Shown: positions 51,712 through 61,269, numbered from the stretch's first letter. The stretch: 64,000 nucleotides of DNA from an uncultured Porphyromonas sp. (GCF_900541275.1 NZ_UQJH01000001.1:124001-188000); one strand, 5' to 3'. The notes: generated by a model from the sequence alone, not told the origin. Made by a program: numbers and translations.

Positions 51712-52827
51712 ATGAAAGTATCCGAATTGATCTCTTATCTTGAGAGGCAAGTGCCAGTGAGCCTGCAGGAGTCATACGATAACTCCGGACTCCAGCTGGG
51801 TGATCCTGATCAGGAGTGTAGGGGAGTATTGCTGGCGATAGATATTACGGAAGAGGTGCTGCGTGAGGCAGTTGAGCTGGGGTGCAATGCGGTCTTTACC
51901 CATCATCCGTTGCTCTTCCACAGCCTAAGGCGCATCACGACCGAGACATATATAGAGCGGTGCGTCGCTTTTGCTCTCAAGCACGATCTCGTCATCTATA
52001 GCTCTCATACCTGCTTAGACAATAGCCCACTGGGACCCAATGCCTACTGGGCATCCAAGATGAGTCTCCGTGAGGTGATGGTCTTAGATCCTAAGCCGGA
52101 CTTCTACTGCAAGGTGGTCACCTACGCCCCTCGTCAGTATGCAGATGTCATAAGAGCTGCTCTCTCAGAGGCGGGAGCAGGTAGGCAGGGTGAGTATAGT
52201 GGGTGTAGCTTTTCTGTCGAAGGTGAAGGACGCTTTACCCCTTCTGCAGAGGCCCATCCGCACTGTGGGACTCCCTGCCGTAGTCATGTGGAGCCGGAGA
52301 GCTGCATCTCTGTTTTGGTCGATAAGGGTCGGCTGGGACCCGTGCTATCTGCCCTGAGGAAAGCCCATCCTTACGAGGAGCCAGCGATCGATGTGTTACC
52401 GGTCAGCTACCGCTCGTCAGAGCTTGGCTCAGGCATAATCGGGGATCTCCCTCAGCCGATGACACTGGAGGAGATCATTGATAAGATGTCGGCTTTTCAG
52501 CCGGTGGAGCAGGTCTGTCATAGTAGATACGATGGCAGAGCTGTGCGGAGGATAGCTTTTTGCAGTGGCTCCGGCGCCTTCCTTTATCAGAAGGCAGGCA
52601 GGATGGGTGCTGAGCTTTTTTTAACTGGAGAGGCTAAGTACAACGACTTCTATGACGCTACCGACTATACCGTCTTAGCGACCTATGGTCACTACGAGTC
52701 AGAGTTGATGACACAGAATATATTAGGAGAGATCTTGTCAGAGAAAATAGGTACATTTGCACTCCACTACTCTGTAAATAGTGCAAATCCGGTAAATTAT
52801 CTCGAGAGAAGTAATGGTAAAAAATAA
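51712..52827 (+). CDS. Nif3-like dinuclear metal centre protein
   Basis: 371 residues, the longer form with an inserted middle (PII-like) domain around 130-245. Metal ligands appear in TEEVLREAVELGCNAVFTHHPLLF (in part THHPLLFH near 63-70) and in the C-terminal ATYGHYESE. The family (YbgI/YqfO) forms hexameric rings; a GTP cyclohydrolase-like role has been proposed but not settled. It is 12 bases after mltG and overlaps the zinc-ribbon gene by 14 bases. Confidence 0.9.
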   Translation: MKVSELISYLERQVPVSLQESYDNSGLQLGDPDQECRGVLLAIDITEEVLREAVELGCNAVFTHHPLLFHSLRRITTETYIERCVAFALKHDLVIYSSHTCLDNSPLGPNAYWASKMSLREVMVLDPKPDFYCKVVTYAPRQYADVIRAALSEAGAGRQGEYSGCSFSVEGEGRFTPSAEAHPHCGTPCRSHVEPESCISVLVDKGRLGPVLSALRKAHPYEEPAIDVLPVSYRSSELGSGIIGDLPQPMTLEEIIDKMSAFQPVEQVCHSRYDGRAVRRIAFCSGSGAFLYQKAGRMGAELFLTGEAKYNDFYDATDYTVLATYGHYESELMTQNILGEILSEKIGTFALHYSVNSANPVNYLERSNGKK

Positions 52828-53596
52828 TTCAAAAGATCTAGAGGAGCTCTCCGTACAGGAAAAGCTCAAGGCGCTGTATAAGCTGCAGCTGGTTACCAGT
52901 GAGATCGATCGCATCCGTATCATCCGTGGTGAGCTGCCTGAGGAGGTACGTGACCTTGAGGACGAGATCGAGGGACGCCATACTCGCTACCAGAAGGATC
53001 AGGATGAGATCGCCGAACTCAATCGCTTGATCGGTGAGTATAAGGAGAGTACGACTAACTCCAATGAACTGATCAAGAAGTACAATGAGCAGCTTCATAA
53101 TATCAGCAATAATAGAGAGTATGACCTCTTGGTCAAGGAGATAGAGTATCAGAATCTCGAGATCCAAGGGTTTGAGAAGGATACTCGCCTCGCCAAGGAG
53201 CGCATCGCCCGGCTGGAGGAGGCCATGCAAGAGCTGAGCCAAGAGACTCAGGATCGAGAGAAGGATCTGGAGCTCAAGAGGACCGAGCTCGACACCATCA
53301 TCTCTGAGACTAAGGAGCAGGAGGATAAGCTACACGATGAGACTAAGGAGCTGGAGGCTAAGATCGATGAACGCTTGCTCCGTGCATTCCATAGGACCCG
53401 TGACTCTTACCGCAATGGTCTGGCTGTCGTGACGATCGATCGAGGTGCCTGCAAGGGCTGCTTCAATAAGATCCCCCCACAGAGGATCATTGATATCCAG
53501 TCTCGTAAGAAGATCACTGCCTGTGAGTATTGCGGTCGTGTCTTGGTCGATCCTGAGCTGGCGGAGGAGTCAGCGCGTGAGATTGATCTGCAGTAA
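52814..53596 (+). CDS. Coiled-coil protein with C4 zinc ribbon
   Basis: 260 residues. Residues about 10-190 are a long antiparallel coiled coil rich in Glu/Lys; the C-terminus carries two CxxC pairs (ACKGCFNKIPP and ACEYCGRVLVD) forming a zinc ribbon. It matches the DUF164/CT398 family, often cotranscribed with nif3-like genes as here. Its role is not settled; RNA or protein complex assembly is a guess. Confidence 0.88.
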   Translation: MVKNNSKDLEELSVQEKLKALYKLQLVTSEIDRIRIIRGELPEEVRDLEDEIEGRHTRYQKDQDEIAELNRLIGEYKESTTNSNELIKKYNEQLHNISNNREYDLLVKEIEYQNLEIQGFEKDTRLAKERIARLEEAMQELSQETQDREKDLELKRTELDTIISETKEQEDKLHDETKELEAKIDERLLRAFHRTRDSYRNGLAVVTIDRGACKGCFNKIPPQRIIDIQSRKKITACEYCGRVLVDPELAEESAREIDLQ

Positions 53597-53620
53597 TAGG
53601 GTGACCCACTGATGTCTTAG

Positions 53621-53654
53621 GAGTGCTTCAGAGCTTTCGAGCCCTGAGGCACTC
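53621..53654 (+). promoter_or_regulatory. Hairpin just before tilS
   Basis: GAGTGC-t-TCAG-a-GCT-ttcg-AGC-c-CTGA-g-GCACTC, a 13-pair stem with a TTCG loop. It ends 11 bases before the tilS ATG and has no T-run after it. It may be a weak terminator or may mask the tilS start; either is inference. Confidence 0.5.
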
Positions 53655-53665
53655 TCTGCTATGTT

Positions 53666-54913
53666 ATGTCGCTAAGTCTCATAGGCCATACGTTTCCTAT
53701 AGGGTCGACAATCATTGTCGGCCTGAGTGGAGGGGCGGACTCGGTCTGCCTGATGGATTTGCTCTACAAGGCTGGCTACGTAGCTGTGGCTGCGCATGTC
53801 AATTTCCACCTACGGGGGGGCGAGAGTGATAGAGACGAGGCCTTTGTGCGAGAGCTATGCCGCGAGCGCTATCCTAAGGCCAAGCTCGTGGTCCGATCAT
53901 TTGATACCATCGGATACGCTCGTGAGCAGAGACTCTCTATGGAGATGGCTGCTCGGGAACTGAGGTACGCCTGGTTTAGCGACCTCGTGGACAGCTACGA
54001 GGCTGCTGCCATCGCTGTGGCTCATCACGCTGGAGATCAGGTGGAAACGCTCCTTCTTAACCTTGCGAGAGGTACCGGTGGAAGAGGTCTCTGCGGGATG
54101 CGGACTCTGGATAAACGGACTGGGATCTGGCGTCCGCTGCTGTCTGTAACGCACGACGAGATACTTCACTATCTCTCAGAGCAACAGTTGCCCCATGTGG
54201 AGGACTCCTCCAATGAGGACCACTCTATCACGAGAAATCTCATTCGGCATAAGCTGATACCATTATTTCAAGAGATAAACCCTTCCTTTACCTCCGGTGT
54301 CATCCAAACTATGTCTCATCTCCGAGAGGAGCAAGAGTATCTGGATCGACAGGTGGCGCAAGCTAAGGTGGCCCTCTGGGATGAGGACTGTGGGTGCCTG
54401 GACTTAAGTGGAGATCCCTTTGCACTCTACCGGATTATGAGCGATATGGATCTCACCGCAACTCAGGTGAACGATATCCTCTCGCCTACGACAGAGGGTG
54501 GGGCGCTATTTGAGACTGTGTCAGGTGATCGGTACGAGCTCTTTAGGAAGAGGCTCTACAGGGTGATACTCCCTACAGTCTCTGCAGAGCAGGCTAGGGC
54601 AGAGATGGTCTGGTCTCAGATCCTTAGGATTGCATTTGTCCAGCCACTTGAGGAGGGTGATTACATTCGTACTGCTCGTCCTTCTGATACTTTTGTGTTG
54701 CCGGGTATGAGCAGGGGGCATAAGTCTGTCTTTCAGTTTCTCAAGGAGTGTGGTATCCCATCGTCCTATCGACCGACCTGTCCGGTATTGGTGGATGAGT
54801 CCGATCAGGTGAAGCTTGTACTCTGTCGTCACAGAGGTGATCAGCCTTTCCGCATTGCCCCGGTAGAGGAGGCCGGCTACTTTGCCCATCTGCTCGTAAG
54901 AGGCACAAAATAA
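53666..54913 (+). CDS. tilS: tRNA(Ile)-lysidine synthase
   Basis: 415 residues. It changes C34 of the CAU anticodon of tRNA-Ile to lysidine. The PP-loop GLSGGADS lies near 19-26, HVNFHLRG near 44, and AVAHHAGDQVETLLLNL near 116. The C-terminal substrate-recognition domains follow. An ATG at 53661 is out of frame; 53666 is the first in frame with the PP-loop. Confidence 0.95.
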   Translation: MSLSLIGHTFPIGSTIIVGLSGGADSVCLMDLLYKAGYVAVAAHVNFHLRGGESDRDEAFVRELCRERYPKAKLVVRSFDTIGYAREQRLSMEMAARELRYAWFSDLVDSYEAAAIAVAHHAGDQVETLLLNLARGTGGRGLCGMRTLDKRTGIWRPLLSVTHDEILHYLSEQQLPHVEDSSNEDHSITRNLIRHKLIPLFQEINPSFTSGVIQTMSHLREEQEYLDRQVAQAKVALWDEDCGCLDLSGDPFALYRIMSDMDLTATQVNDILSPTTEGGALFETVSGDRYELFRKRLYRVILPTVSAEQARAEMVWSQILRIAFVQPLEEGDYIRTARPSDTFVLPGMSRGHKSVFQFLKECGIPSSYRPTCPVLVDESDQVKLVLCRHRGDQPFRIAPVEEAGYFAHLLVRGTK

Positions 54914-54973
54914 ATAGGTCTCACTTCCTACGGAAATACTACATTCGACTCACAATACTTACGTTAGAGCAAA

Positions 54974-55010
54974 AGAAAAGAGGAGGGTAAGATATGCTCT
55001 TACTCTCCTC
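54974..55010 (-). terminator. Terminator of tRNA-Gly
   Basis: Stem GAGGAGgGTAAGA / TCTTACtCTCCTC; on the minus strand it is followed by TTTTCTTTTGC. It is eight bases past the tRNA and faces the convergent tilS. Confidence 0.85.
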
Positions 55011-55018
55011 AAAACCTG

Positions 55019-55091
55019 AGCGGAAAACGAGGCTCGAACTCGCGACCTCAACCTTGGCAAGGTTGCGCTCTACCAACTGAGCTATTTCCGC
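55019..55091 (-). tRNA. tRNA-Gly (anticodon GCC)
   Basis: 73 bases on the minus strand. Acceptor GCGGAAA / TTTCCGC, D-arm TAGCTCAGTTGGTAGAGC, anticodon stem CAACC/GGTTG with loop TTGCCAA, T-loop GTTCGAGCC, discriminator U as is usual for bacterial tRNA-Gly. Confidence 0.96.
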
Positions 55092-55124
55092 CTTTAGCAA
55101 TCCCCTCTTGGGTTCATTGCTCTG

Positions 55125-55155
55125 CAAAGGTAGGATAATTATGCGATATCTGCAA
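55125..55155 (-). promoter_or_regulatory. tRNA-Gly promoter (TTG-20-TACCTTTG)
   Basis: Minus strand TTG at 55155-55153, 20-base spacer, TACCTTTG at 55132-55125; perfect to consensus. The -33 box lies 17 bases from the dnaA stop. Confidence 0.85.
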
Positions 55156-55171
55156 GATCCTCTTTGAGTTT

Positions 55172-56584
55172 TTAGAAGCCTAGCATCGTAGCGAGCTCCT
55201 TCACATCCTTTGCCACTTTCTGGTCACTCTGCATAAGATCTCGTATGGTATTGTAGCCATAGATCACGGTGGAGTGATGCCTATTGCCTAAAGTCTGGCC
55301 GATTACCTTAAGTGGGGTCTCGGTGTACTCCTTGCAGAGATACATGACTGTCTGTCTAGCGAGGGCAATCGCACGCTTGCGACGCTTGCTCTCAATGTCC
55401 TCCTGGGAGACTCCATAGAATTGGCAGGTGGTGTCGATGATCTCGCTGAGATCTGCCTTGTGCTCCTGTATGCCCACTGTCTGCGACATAACGCGATGGG
55501 CCAAGTGGATGTCAAGGGGTACATCATTATAGAGCGAGTACGCCATAAGCGATGTCAGCGAGCCCTCAATGTCTCGCACATTGTCCTTAGCGTGCTCCAC
55601 GATGAAGTCAAAGACATCATTGGACAGAGTGACACCCGCTTCCTTGACCTTAGACTGCAGGATCATCCTCCTTAGCCGCACGTCAGGGCGCTCTATCTCC
55701 ACGGTAAGCCCCCACTTTAGTCTGGTGTAGAGTCGGTCCTCAAATCCCTTGAGCTCCACTGGCGGACGATCGCAGGTGATGATGATCTGCTTGCCGAGAA
55801 GCTTTAGGTTATTGAAGATCTGGAAAAAGGCATTCTGTGTGCTGCTAGCGCTGGCGATCTCCTGGATATCGTCCATCAGTAGCACATCAATATTGTGGTA
55901 GTAGTCAAAGAAGAGCTCCGGCTGCTTTGCCTTTATCGTCGCATAGACATACTGACGCATAAACGTCTGAGCCGGTATGTAGATCACTCTCATGGAGGGA
56001 TTATCCGCCACCAGCTGATTACCTATGGCGTGCATAATGTGCGTCTTGCCGACACCGGATGCGCCATGGATAAAAAGGGGGTTGAAGGCATTATTTCCAG
56101 GCTTCTTGATGATCGACCTAGCAGCCGTGTAGGCGAGCCGATTGCAGAGACTCTCATAGAAGTTGTCAAACTTCATCCTGATGTCCAAGTGCGTCTGGAA
56201 GGGTGCACTCTGAGCATCAGGAGCAGCCTGAGACAGATCGGTCGATGGCTCGATGTCTTGGATCGTAGTGATGTCTGTCCCTCTCAGGCTCTGCCGAGGC
56301 ATACTCTCCAGTGTCCGTCGAAGGGTCTCGTCAGGGATCTGATAATTGAGCTTCACATTGTCACCAAAGGCGATCCCGAGGGACTCCTTGAGTACCTCGA
56401 GGTACTGAGACTCGATCCGTGAGTAGTAGTCACGAGAGGGTACACGTACCGTCAGCACCCCGTCCTCCCACTTAATCGGCTTGATTGGCTCAAACCACAT
56501 GTGGTAGTCCTGAGGTGAGTGAAGACTGGTCCTGACATTACTTAGGAAGTGATCCCAAGCATTGATAAGTGTACTGCTAATCAT
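55172..56584 (-). CDS. dnaA: Chromosomal replication initiator DnaA
   Basis: 470 residues. Domain I at 1-85, a short linker, AAA+ domain III with Walker A GASGVGKTH at 174-182 and Walker B DVLLMDDIQ near 240, then DNA-binding domain IV with the signature NRHHSTVIYG near 445. The upstream region (56585-56907) lacks recognisable DnaA boxes, so the origin is probably not here. A large hairpin lies in the leader. Confidence 0.97.
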   Translation of the reverse strand: MISSTLINAWDHFLSNVRTSLHSPQDYHMWFEPIKPIKWEDGVLTVRVPSRDYYSRIESQYLEVLKESLGIAFGDNVKLNYQIPDETLRRTLESMPRQSLRGTDITTIQDIEPSTDLSQAAPDAQSAPFQTHLDIRMKFDNFYESLCNRLAYTAARSIIKKPGNNAFNPLFIHGASGVGKTHIMHAIGNQLVADNPSMRVIYIPAQTFMRQYVYATIKAKQPELFFDYYHNIDVLLMDDIQEIASASSTQNAFFQIFNNLKLLGKQIIITCDRPPVELKGFEDRLYTRLKWGLTVEIERPDVRLRRMILQSKVKEAGVTLSNDVFDFIVEHAKDNVRDIEGSLTSLMAYSLYNDVPLDIHLAHRVMSQTVGIQEHKADLSEIIDTTCQFYGVSQEDIESKRRKRAIALARQTVMYLCKEYTETPLKVIGQTLGNRHHSTVIYGYNTIRDLMQSDQKVAKDVKELATMLGF

Positions 56585-56907
56585 GATACTCTAAAATTTC
56601 TCCGACCTTGATGCAACTCTGTCCGGGAGATTAGATAGATCCGGGGCTAAAAATAAGGACTCCTCCCATTGGCTCCAATGGAGAGAAGGCCTTATTTGGA
56701 TGCCTTGCAATGCAAAGGTTATGAAACCTACTGAAACAAAAAAAGCACTTTTCTCTTGTTTATTCCGATCCTTATAGGTCTCAACCTCTTAGGCGTAGTA
56801 CTCTCTAATGTAGGGCGTTACATTTCCATTACGATGGTAAGCGTTTGGTTGTTAGCTACCTAAAGAAAAAGAGTATCAATAGTTAACGCAGGTTAACGCG
56901 AGAGTTA
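56585..56907. other. dnaA upstream region
   Basis: 323 bases with no gene. It contains a terminator-like hairpin (56644-56697), a near-consensus -7 box (AACCTTTG, 56713-56720, minus) and AT-rich sequence up to the ABC permease stop. No TTATCCACA-like boxes are seen. Confidence 0.6.
56644..56697 (-). terminator. Terminator-like hairpin in the dnaA leader or after the ABC operon
   Basis: Minus strand AAATAAGG ... CCTTATTT outer stem with inner CATTGG/CCAATG stem, followed by TTTAGCCCC after CCTTATT. It lies 60 bases before dnaA and about 210 after the permease stop. It could end the upstream operon or attenuate dnaA. Confidence 0.55.
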
Positions 56908-58230
56908 TCACTCATACTTGATCCAGCGCCAAAGCTCTTTCATAGTTGGTTTCTTGCCGTACATCAGCATCCCTACGCGGAAGATCTTGGCCGCAAACCA
57001 CACGAAGAAACAAGTAAAGGCGATCATAATTGATATCGATAGCCATACCTGCCAAGCAGGTGGATTGAAGGGCAATCGTACCATCATGACATTGGGTGCC
57101 ATAAAGGGGATGAAGGAGGTGATGAGGGAGATGTTGGTATTTGGATTCTCTGCCGAGTAGAAGCCGAAGATAAATCCGAAGACAAGAAGGATGGTGATCG
57201 GAAGGGTGATCTGATTGACTCCCTCCTCAGCATCTGTGACCGCGCCTGAGGCTGCGTAGAGCGCAGCGAAGGACACGTAGGAGGTGATGAAGTAGCAGAG
57301 GAAGCAGATGATGATCTGCCCGTAATCGATATTCGCGAGTGCCTCCAGACTCCCAGCCAGCTCCGCATCGTAGCCTCCATCCTGTGCAGCCATGACAGCG
57401 TCCTTGAATTGGTTCATATCAAAGGTAACCGAGCTTAGCAGCAGTGACTGCAGAGCTACGAAGACGATGACGAAGAAGAGTCCCCACATGAGCAGCTGAG
57501 TGATACCGACGAGCCCGATACCCACGATTTTCGCCCAGAGTAGGGTGGTGGGTTTGACGCTTGTGGCAAGGATCTCCATGATCCTATTCTTCTTCTCTAC
57601 CCGCACACTCTCCATCACCATCGATCCATACATGATGACAAAGAAGTAGAGGGCGAAATTGAATATCTGACCTGTGATCATCCCCACCGTAGCTGAGGCT
57701 GCCACCTCCTCCCCGTCAGCACTCCACTGTACGGTCGATATATTGACTGAGACCTTGGAGTCAGCTATGATCTTGTCCAGCTCCGGGATCTGGTAGGATG
57801 CGATCTTCTCCTGCTGCAATTCTCTTGAGAGCGTCTTGGATAGATTATCCTGCAGTGCCGGAGGGATCGTAGCGGTGGAGTAGATCGTGATGGCTCGAGG
57901 GTCCTCGAGCAAATCCTTCGTGATGACCACGACAGCGTAGAGGCTGTCAGAGGAGAGTGCCTGACTCTTGTACTCCGAGATGTCGGCAGAGCCATCCATA
58001 AAGTGGAAGCCCTCCGCTTCGCCATCCTTAATGGCATCATAGTATTTGCCGGTCTGGTCCACGATGATCACCTCCTTGTCGCTGGTATCCTTTGCGAAGA
58101 CTCCGAGTAGTGCCGGCACAGCTCCTAGGAGTATCATCAGGACTGGGGTGAGGAAGGTCATGATGATGAATGACTTCTTCCCTACGATGGTCATATACTC
58201 CTTCTGGAGTACGATGAGGAAATTATTCAT
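56908..58230 (-). CDS. ABC-2 type permease (NatB-like sodium efflux component)
   Basis: 440 residues from ATG 58230 (MNNFLIVLQKEYMTIVGKKS); the longer frame to 58320 overlaps the ATPase gene deeply and lacks a membrane start. One membrane helix near 22-45, a large extracytoplasmic domain of about 150 residues, then five helices from about 180. The phrase ESVRVEKKNRIMEILATSVKP is typical of NatB/ABC-2 proteins. It overlaps the ATPase gene by eight bases. Sodium as substrate is only a family default. Confidence 0.85.
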   Translation of the reverse strand: MNNFLIVLQKEYMTIVGKKSFIIMTFLTPVLMILLGAVPALLGVFAKDTSDKEVIIVDQTGKYYDAIKDGEAEGFHFMDGSADISEYKSQALSSDSLYAVVVITKDLLEDPRAITIYSTATIPPALQDNLSKTLSRELQQEKIASYQIPELDKIIADSKVSVNISTVQWSADGEEVAASATVGMITGQIFNFALYFFVIMYGSMVMESVRVEKKNRIMEILATSVKPTTLLWAKIVGIGLVGITQLLMWGLFFVIVFVALQSLLLSSVTFDMNQFKDAVMAAQDGGYDAELAGSLEALANIDYGQIIICFLCYFITSYVSFAALYAASGAVTDAEEGVNQITLPITILLVFGFIFGFYSAENPNTNISLITSFIPFMAPNVMMVRLPFNPPAWQVWLSISIMIAFTCFFVWFAAKIFRVGMLMYGKKPTMKELWRWIKYE

Positions 58231-59206
58231 GGCTCTCTTCGATCTCTCTTTGCTTGTCCGTAATACTCTGCAGCTCTGTCGGGGCACCGCTCTTCTTGAC
58301 CACATCAATGAATATATCATTCATACTCGGGATGATCTCCTCGTAGCTCACTACCTCCCCAATGGGTCCAAAGGTCGCCAGTAGCTCTCGTGAGCTCATC
58401 CCCGGGGTATTCTCAAGCACCAGTGTGTGCTGACCATACAGGTTGGTCTCATCGGTGCGGAAGACAAATTTCTCCTTTACCTCCTCGGGGAGCTCAATCT
58501 CGGAGTCGTAGACGATCCGATAGAGATTTCCCCTATAGTCGTTACGCACCTCATGGATGTCTCCATCGAGGACCACGTGAGAGTGGTTGATGAGTGTGAT
58601 GTTGTCGCACAGCTCCTCCACGCTGTACATATCGTGGGTGGAGAAGATGATAGAGTGACCCTCATCTCTCAAGCGAAGCATCTCCCGCTTCAGGATCTCC
58701 GCATTGATCGGGTCAAATCCGCTAAACGGCTCGTCAAATATCAGCAGGTCCGGCTGGTGGATAATGGTGCAGATAAATTGCACCTTTTGAGCCATTCCCT
58801 TACTCAACTCTCCCACTTTCTTGTCCCACCAGTCGATGATGTCCAGTCGCTCAAACCACTCGCGCAGTCTCCTCTCGGCCTCCTTACGCTCCAGTCCCTT
58901 GAGCTGAGCAAAGTAGAGAGCCTGCTTGCCCACCTTCATCTTGGGGTAAAGACCGCGCTCCTCCGGAAGATAACCGATATGCCTCAGGTCTTTGCTGGTG
59001 AAGGGATGTCCTGCAAAGGTGATCTCCCCTTCGTCCGGCACGGTGAGGCGGGTAAGGACGCGGATAAGGGTAGTCTTCCCAGCGCCGTTAGGTCCAAGGA
59101 GACCATGGATCTTACCACGCTCGACCCTCAGACTTGCGTGATCGAGAGCTCGATGTGCGGAGAAATCCTTGACGATATCTCTCGCCTCAAGTAAGTAGTT
59201 TTCCAT
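58223..59206 (-). CDS. ABC transporter ATP-binding protein (NatA-like)
   Basis: 327 residues. Walker A GPNGAGKTT near 38-46, signature LSKGMAQKVQ near 138, Walker B LLIFDEPFSGFDP near 158 and the H-loop STHDM near 195. The C-terminal 90 residues (DUF4162-like) are typical of NatA/YhaQ-type ATPases. It pairs with the permease downstream and follows dnaG by 17 bases. Confidence 0.92.
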   Translation of the reverse strand: MENYLLEARDIVKDFSAHRALDHASLRVERGKIHGLLGPNGAGKTTLIRVLTRLTVPDEGEITFAGHPFTSKDLRHIGYLPEERGLYPKMKVGKQALYFAQLKGLERKEAERRLREWFERLDIIDWWDKKVGELSKGMAQKVQFICTIIHQPDLLIFDEPFSGFDPINAEILKREMLRLRDEGHSIIFSTHDMYSVEELCDNITLINHSHVVLDGDIHEVRNDYRGNLYRIVYDSEIELPEEVKEKFVFRTDETNLYGQHTLVLENTPGMSSRELLATFGPIGEVVSYEEIIPSMNDIFIDVVKKSGAPTELQSITDKQREIEESHE

Positions 59207-59223
59207 CTATATATGCGTTATTT

Positions 59224-61269
59224 CTAATGTTGTCGTGGTTGTAACTTAAGGGTCGGAGTAAGTATGCGATCCCCCAGCATCCGACTCATATCTACTTTCA
59301 TCTGGTTTAGGTTCGCCAGCTCAGAGAGCAGCTCCCTTGACTTCTCATCCAGCTCATCACCACTCTCCTGATGATCTGTTGGGATAGACTGGAGTTGCTG
59401 CAGCAGGTCCGAGATCTGCCTGAGGACAAAGTCGTACTTGTAGCTCAGGATTGTCCTCATGACCCGGCTGACCACCTCTGTCGGTGTGGAGGCCTCGCTG
59501 ACGTAGGTGGAGTGCATCTCACTCAGCTCCTCCTCATTCATCAGCATATCTGCCACCGTGTGCAGGATCACCGGATCCTCGTGCCAGGAGAGGTACTTGG
59601 TAATGTCGGGATTGGGCTCCTCCTCATATAGTCGCTCCACCTCATCGAGTATGGTGCAGAAGTGTGTGGTCAGGGTGCCATTCTCCCTCAGGTCCTTCGT
59701 TTCCTTCTGTACCACCTGGATCAGGCTACAGCCATGTCTCCCGGGCTCTATCTCGTAGTCGGGTATCTCCATAAGCCCATTCTTCATAATCTCGCCCAGC
59801 AGCGTGATCTCAAAGGGATTGAGCCTCTCGTCAGGTGGGGTCGATTGACCCTTGGACTCTGAGGAACCGAAAGCGGTGGAAGCACCTGCCTCGTCCTCTT
59901 CTCGCTTCTGTTGCTCCTGACGGTGCTGTGTGTTTTGCCACTCCCGTCGGATGGTATTCCTCTGTTGCTGCTGCAGCTTTTGGATCCGCTCCAGCAGGTG
60001 CTTCGGCTCAACACCCAGGCGAGGCGCCATATCCTTGACGTAGATATCTAGTATGAGCTTATCCTGGATATGTGCCATTGACTCAGCAATGACCGCTACG
60101 GTATCCGCTATACCTTGTGGGGTATCAGTCCCATTTTGCTCCGAGAGGACTCGGGCGTTGAAGCGCAGGCTATCCTCCTCATACTCTCTGATGTACAGCT
60201 CGATTTCCTCTGCTGTATGGGTCTTAGCGAAGGAGTCCGGATCCTCGCCCTCGGGTAGCAGCACCGTATGGAGACTCATCCCGCGCTCCAGCCCCACGTC
60301 CAGTCCCCTCATGGCCGCCTTGATGCCAGCGGCATCGGAGTCGAAGATAAAGGTGAGATTGGAGGTAAAGCGCTTGATCTTCTGCACTTGCTGCGTCGTG
60401 AGAGCGGTCCCGGAGCTAGCGACCACATTGGTTATCCCTCGCTGATGCATCGACAGCACATCCATATAGCCCTCCACGACGATGCACTTGTCCTTCTTGG
60501 CGATCGCCTGCTTGGCAAAGTAGAGCCCATAGAGCTCACGGCTCTTGTCGTAGATCGAGGAGGCGGGCGAATTGATGTACTTCCCCGTATTCTCCTTCTT
60601 GACCAAGATCCTGCCCCCAAAGCCTACGATCGAGCCGCTAATCGAGTGGATGGGGTAGATGACGCGGTCGCGGTATCGGTCGATGTACTGTCCGTCATCG
60701 GTCTGGAAGAGTAGCCCGACTTGCTCTAAGGCATCGAGCGAAATTCCCCTCTCTTTCGCAAGAGAGTAGAGGAAGTGACGATCTCTCGGTGAGTATCCGA
60801 GCTCAAATTGCTTGATGGTCTCATCACTCAGCTCTCGGTCGCGGAAGTACTTCAGCCCGACGAGTCGACCCTCGTTGCCATTATGGAGTTCGTTGGTGAA
60901 GGCATCTCTCGCAAAGGCATTGGCAGATAGCAGCCTGTCCCGCTCCGTGCGCGCCTCCTGCTCTTCGGCAGAGAGTTGTGTCTCGACGACAGGGATGCCA
61001 TACTTCTTCCCAAGATACTTGATGGCATCGGGGAAGGTAAGGTGCAGGTATTTCTCTAAGAATGAGACAGGTGTTCCTCCCACGCCACAGGCAAAGCACT
61101 TACAGATGTTTTTGCTCGTGGAGACGTTAAAGGAGGGTCTTGAGTCGTCGTGGAAAGGGCACAAGCCGATGTAGTCCTTGCCATGCTTCTTCAGTGCCAC
61201 GAAGTCCCCCACCACGTCGACGATGTCGGCGCGGTCCATGATGCGGTCAATGGTATTGCGATCTATCAT
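59224..61269 (-). CDS. dnaG: DNA primase
   Basis: 681 residues from ATG 61269 (MIDRNTIDRI); the frame to 61296 adds nine unconserved residues. It makes RNA primers for replication. Zinc-binding domain CPFH-x17-CxxC at 37-61, TOPRIM domain with VVEGYMDVLS near 260 and FIFDSDAAGIKAA near 305, and a C-terminal helicase-binding part after a Gln/Arg-rich linker (about 440-500). It begins the dnaG-natA-natB unit. Confidence 0.96.
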   Translation of the reverse strand: MIDRNTIDRIMDRADIVDVVGDFVALKKHGKDYIGLCPFHDDSRPSFNVSTSKNICKCFACGVGGTPVSFLEKYLHLTFPDAIKYLGKKYGIPVVETQLSAEEQEARTERDRLLSANAFARDAFTNELHNGNEGRLVGLKYFRDRELSDETIKQFELGYSPRDRHFLYSLAKERGISLDALEQVGLLFQTDDGQYIDRYRDRVIYPIHSISGSIVGFGGRILVKKENTGKYINSPASSIYDKSRELYGLYFAKQAIAKKDKCIVVEGYMDVLSMHQRGITNVVASSGTALTTQQVQKIKRFTSNLTFIFDSDAAGIKAAMRGLDVGLERGMSLHTVLLPEGEDPDSFAKTHTAEEIELYIREYEEDSLRFNARVLSEQNGTDTPQGIADTVAVIAESMAHIQDKLILDIYVKDMAPRLGVEPKHLLERIQKLQQQQRNTIRREWQNTQHRQEQQKREEDEAGASTAFGSSESKGQSTPPDERLNPFEITLLGEIMKNGLMEIPDYEIEPGRHGCSLIQVVQKETKDLRENGTLTTHFCTILDEVERLYEEEPNPDITKYLSWHEDPVILHTVADMLMNEEELSEMHSTYVSEASTPTEVVSRVMRTILSYKYDFVLRQISDLLQQLQSIPTDHQESGDELDEKSRELLSELANLNQMKVDMSRMLGDRILTPTLKLQPRQH

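Noticed and set aside
56585..56907. Possible replication origin next to dnaA
   Set aside because: No DnaA boxes (TTATCCACA or close forms) or clear AT-rich unwinding element cluster could be found on either strand.
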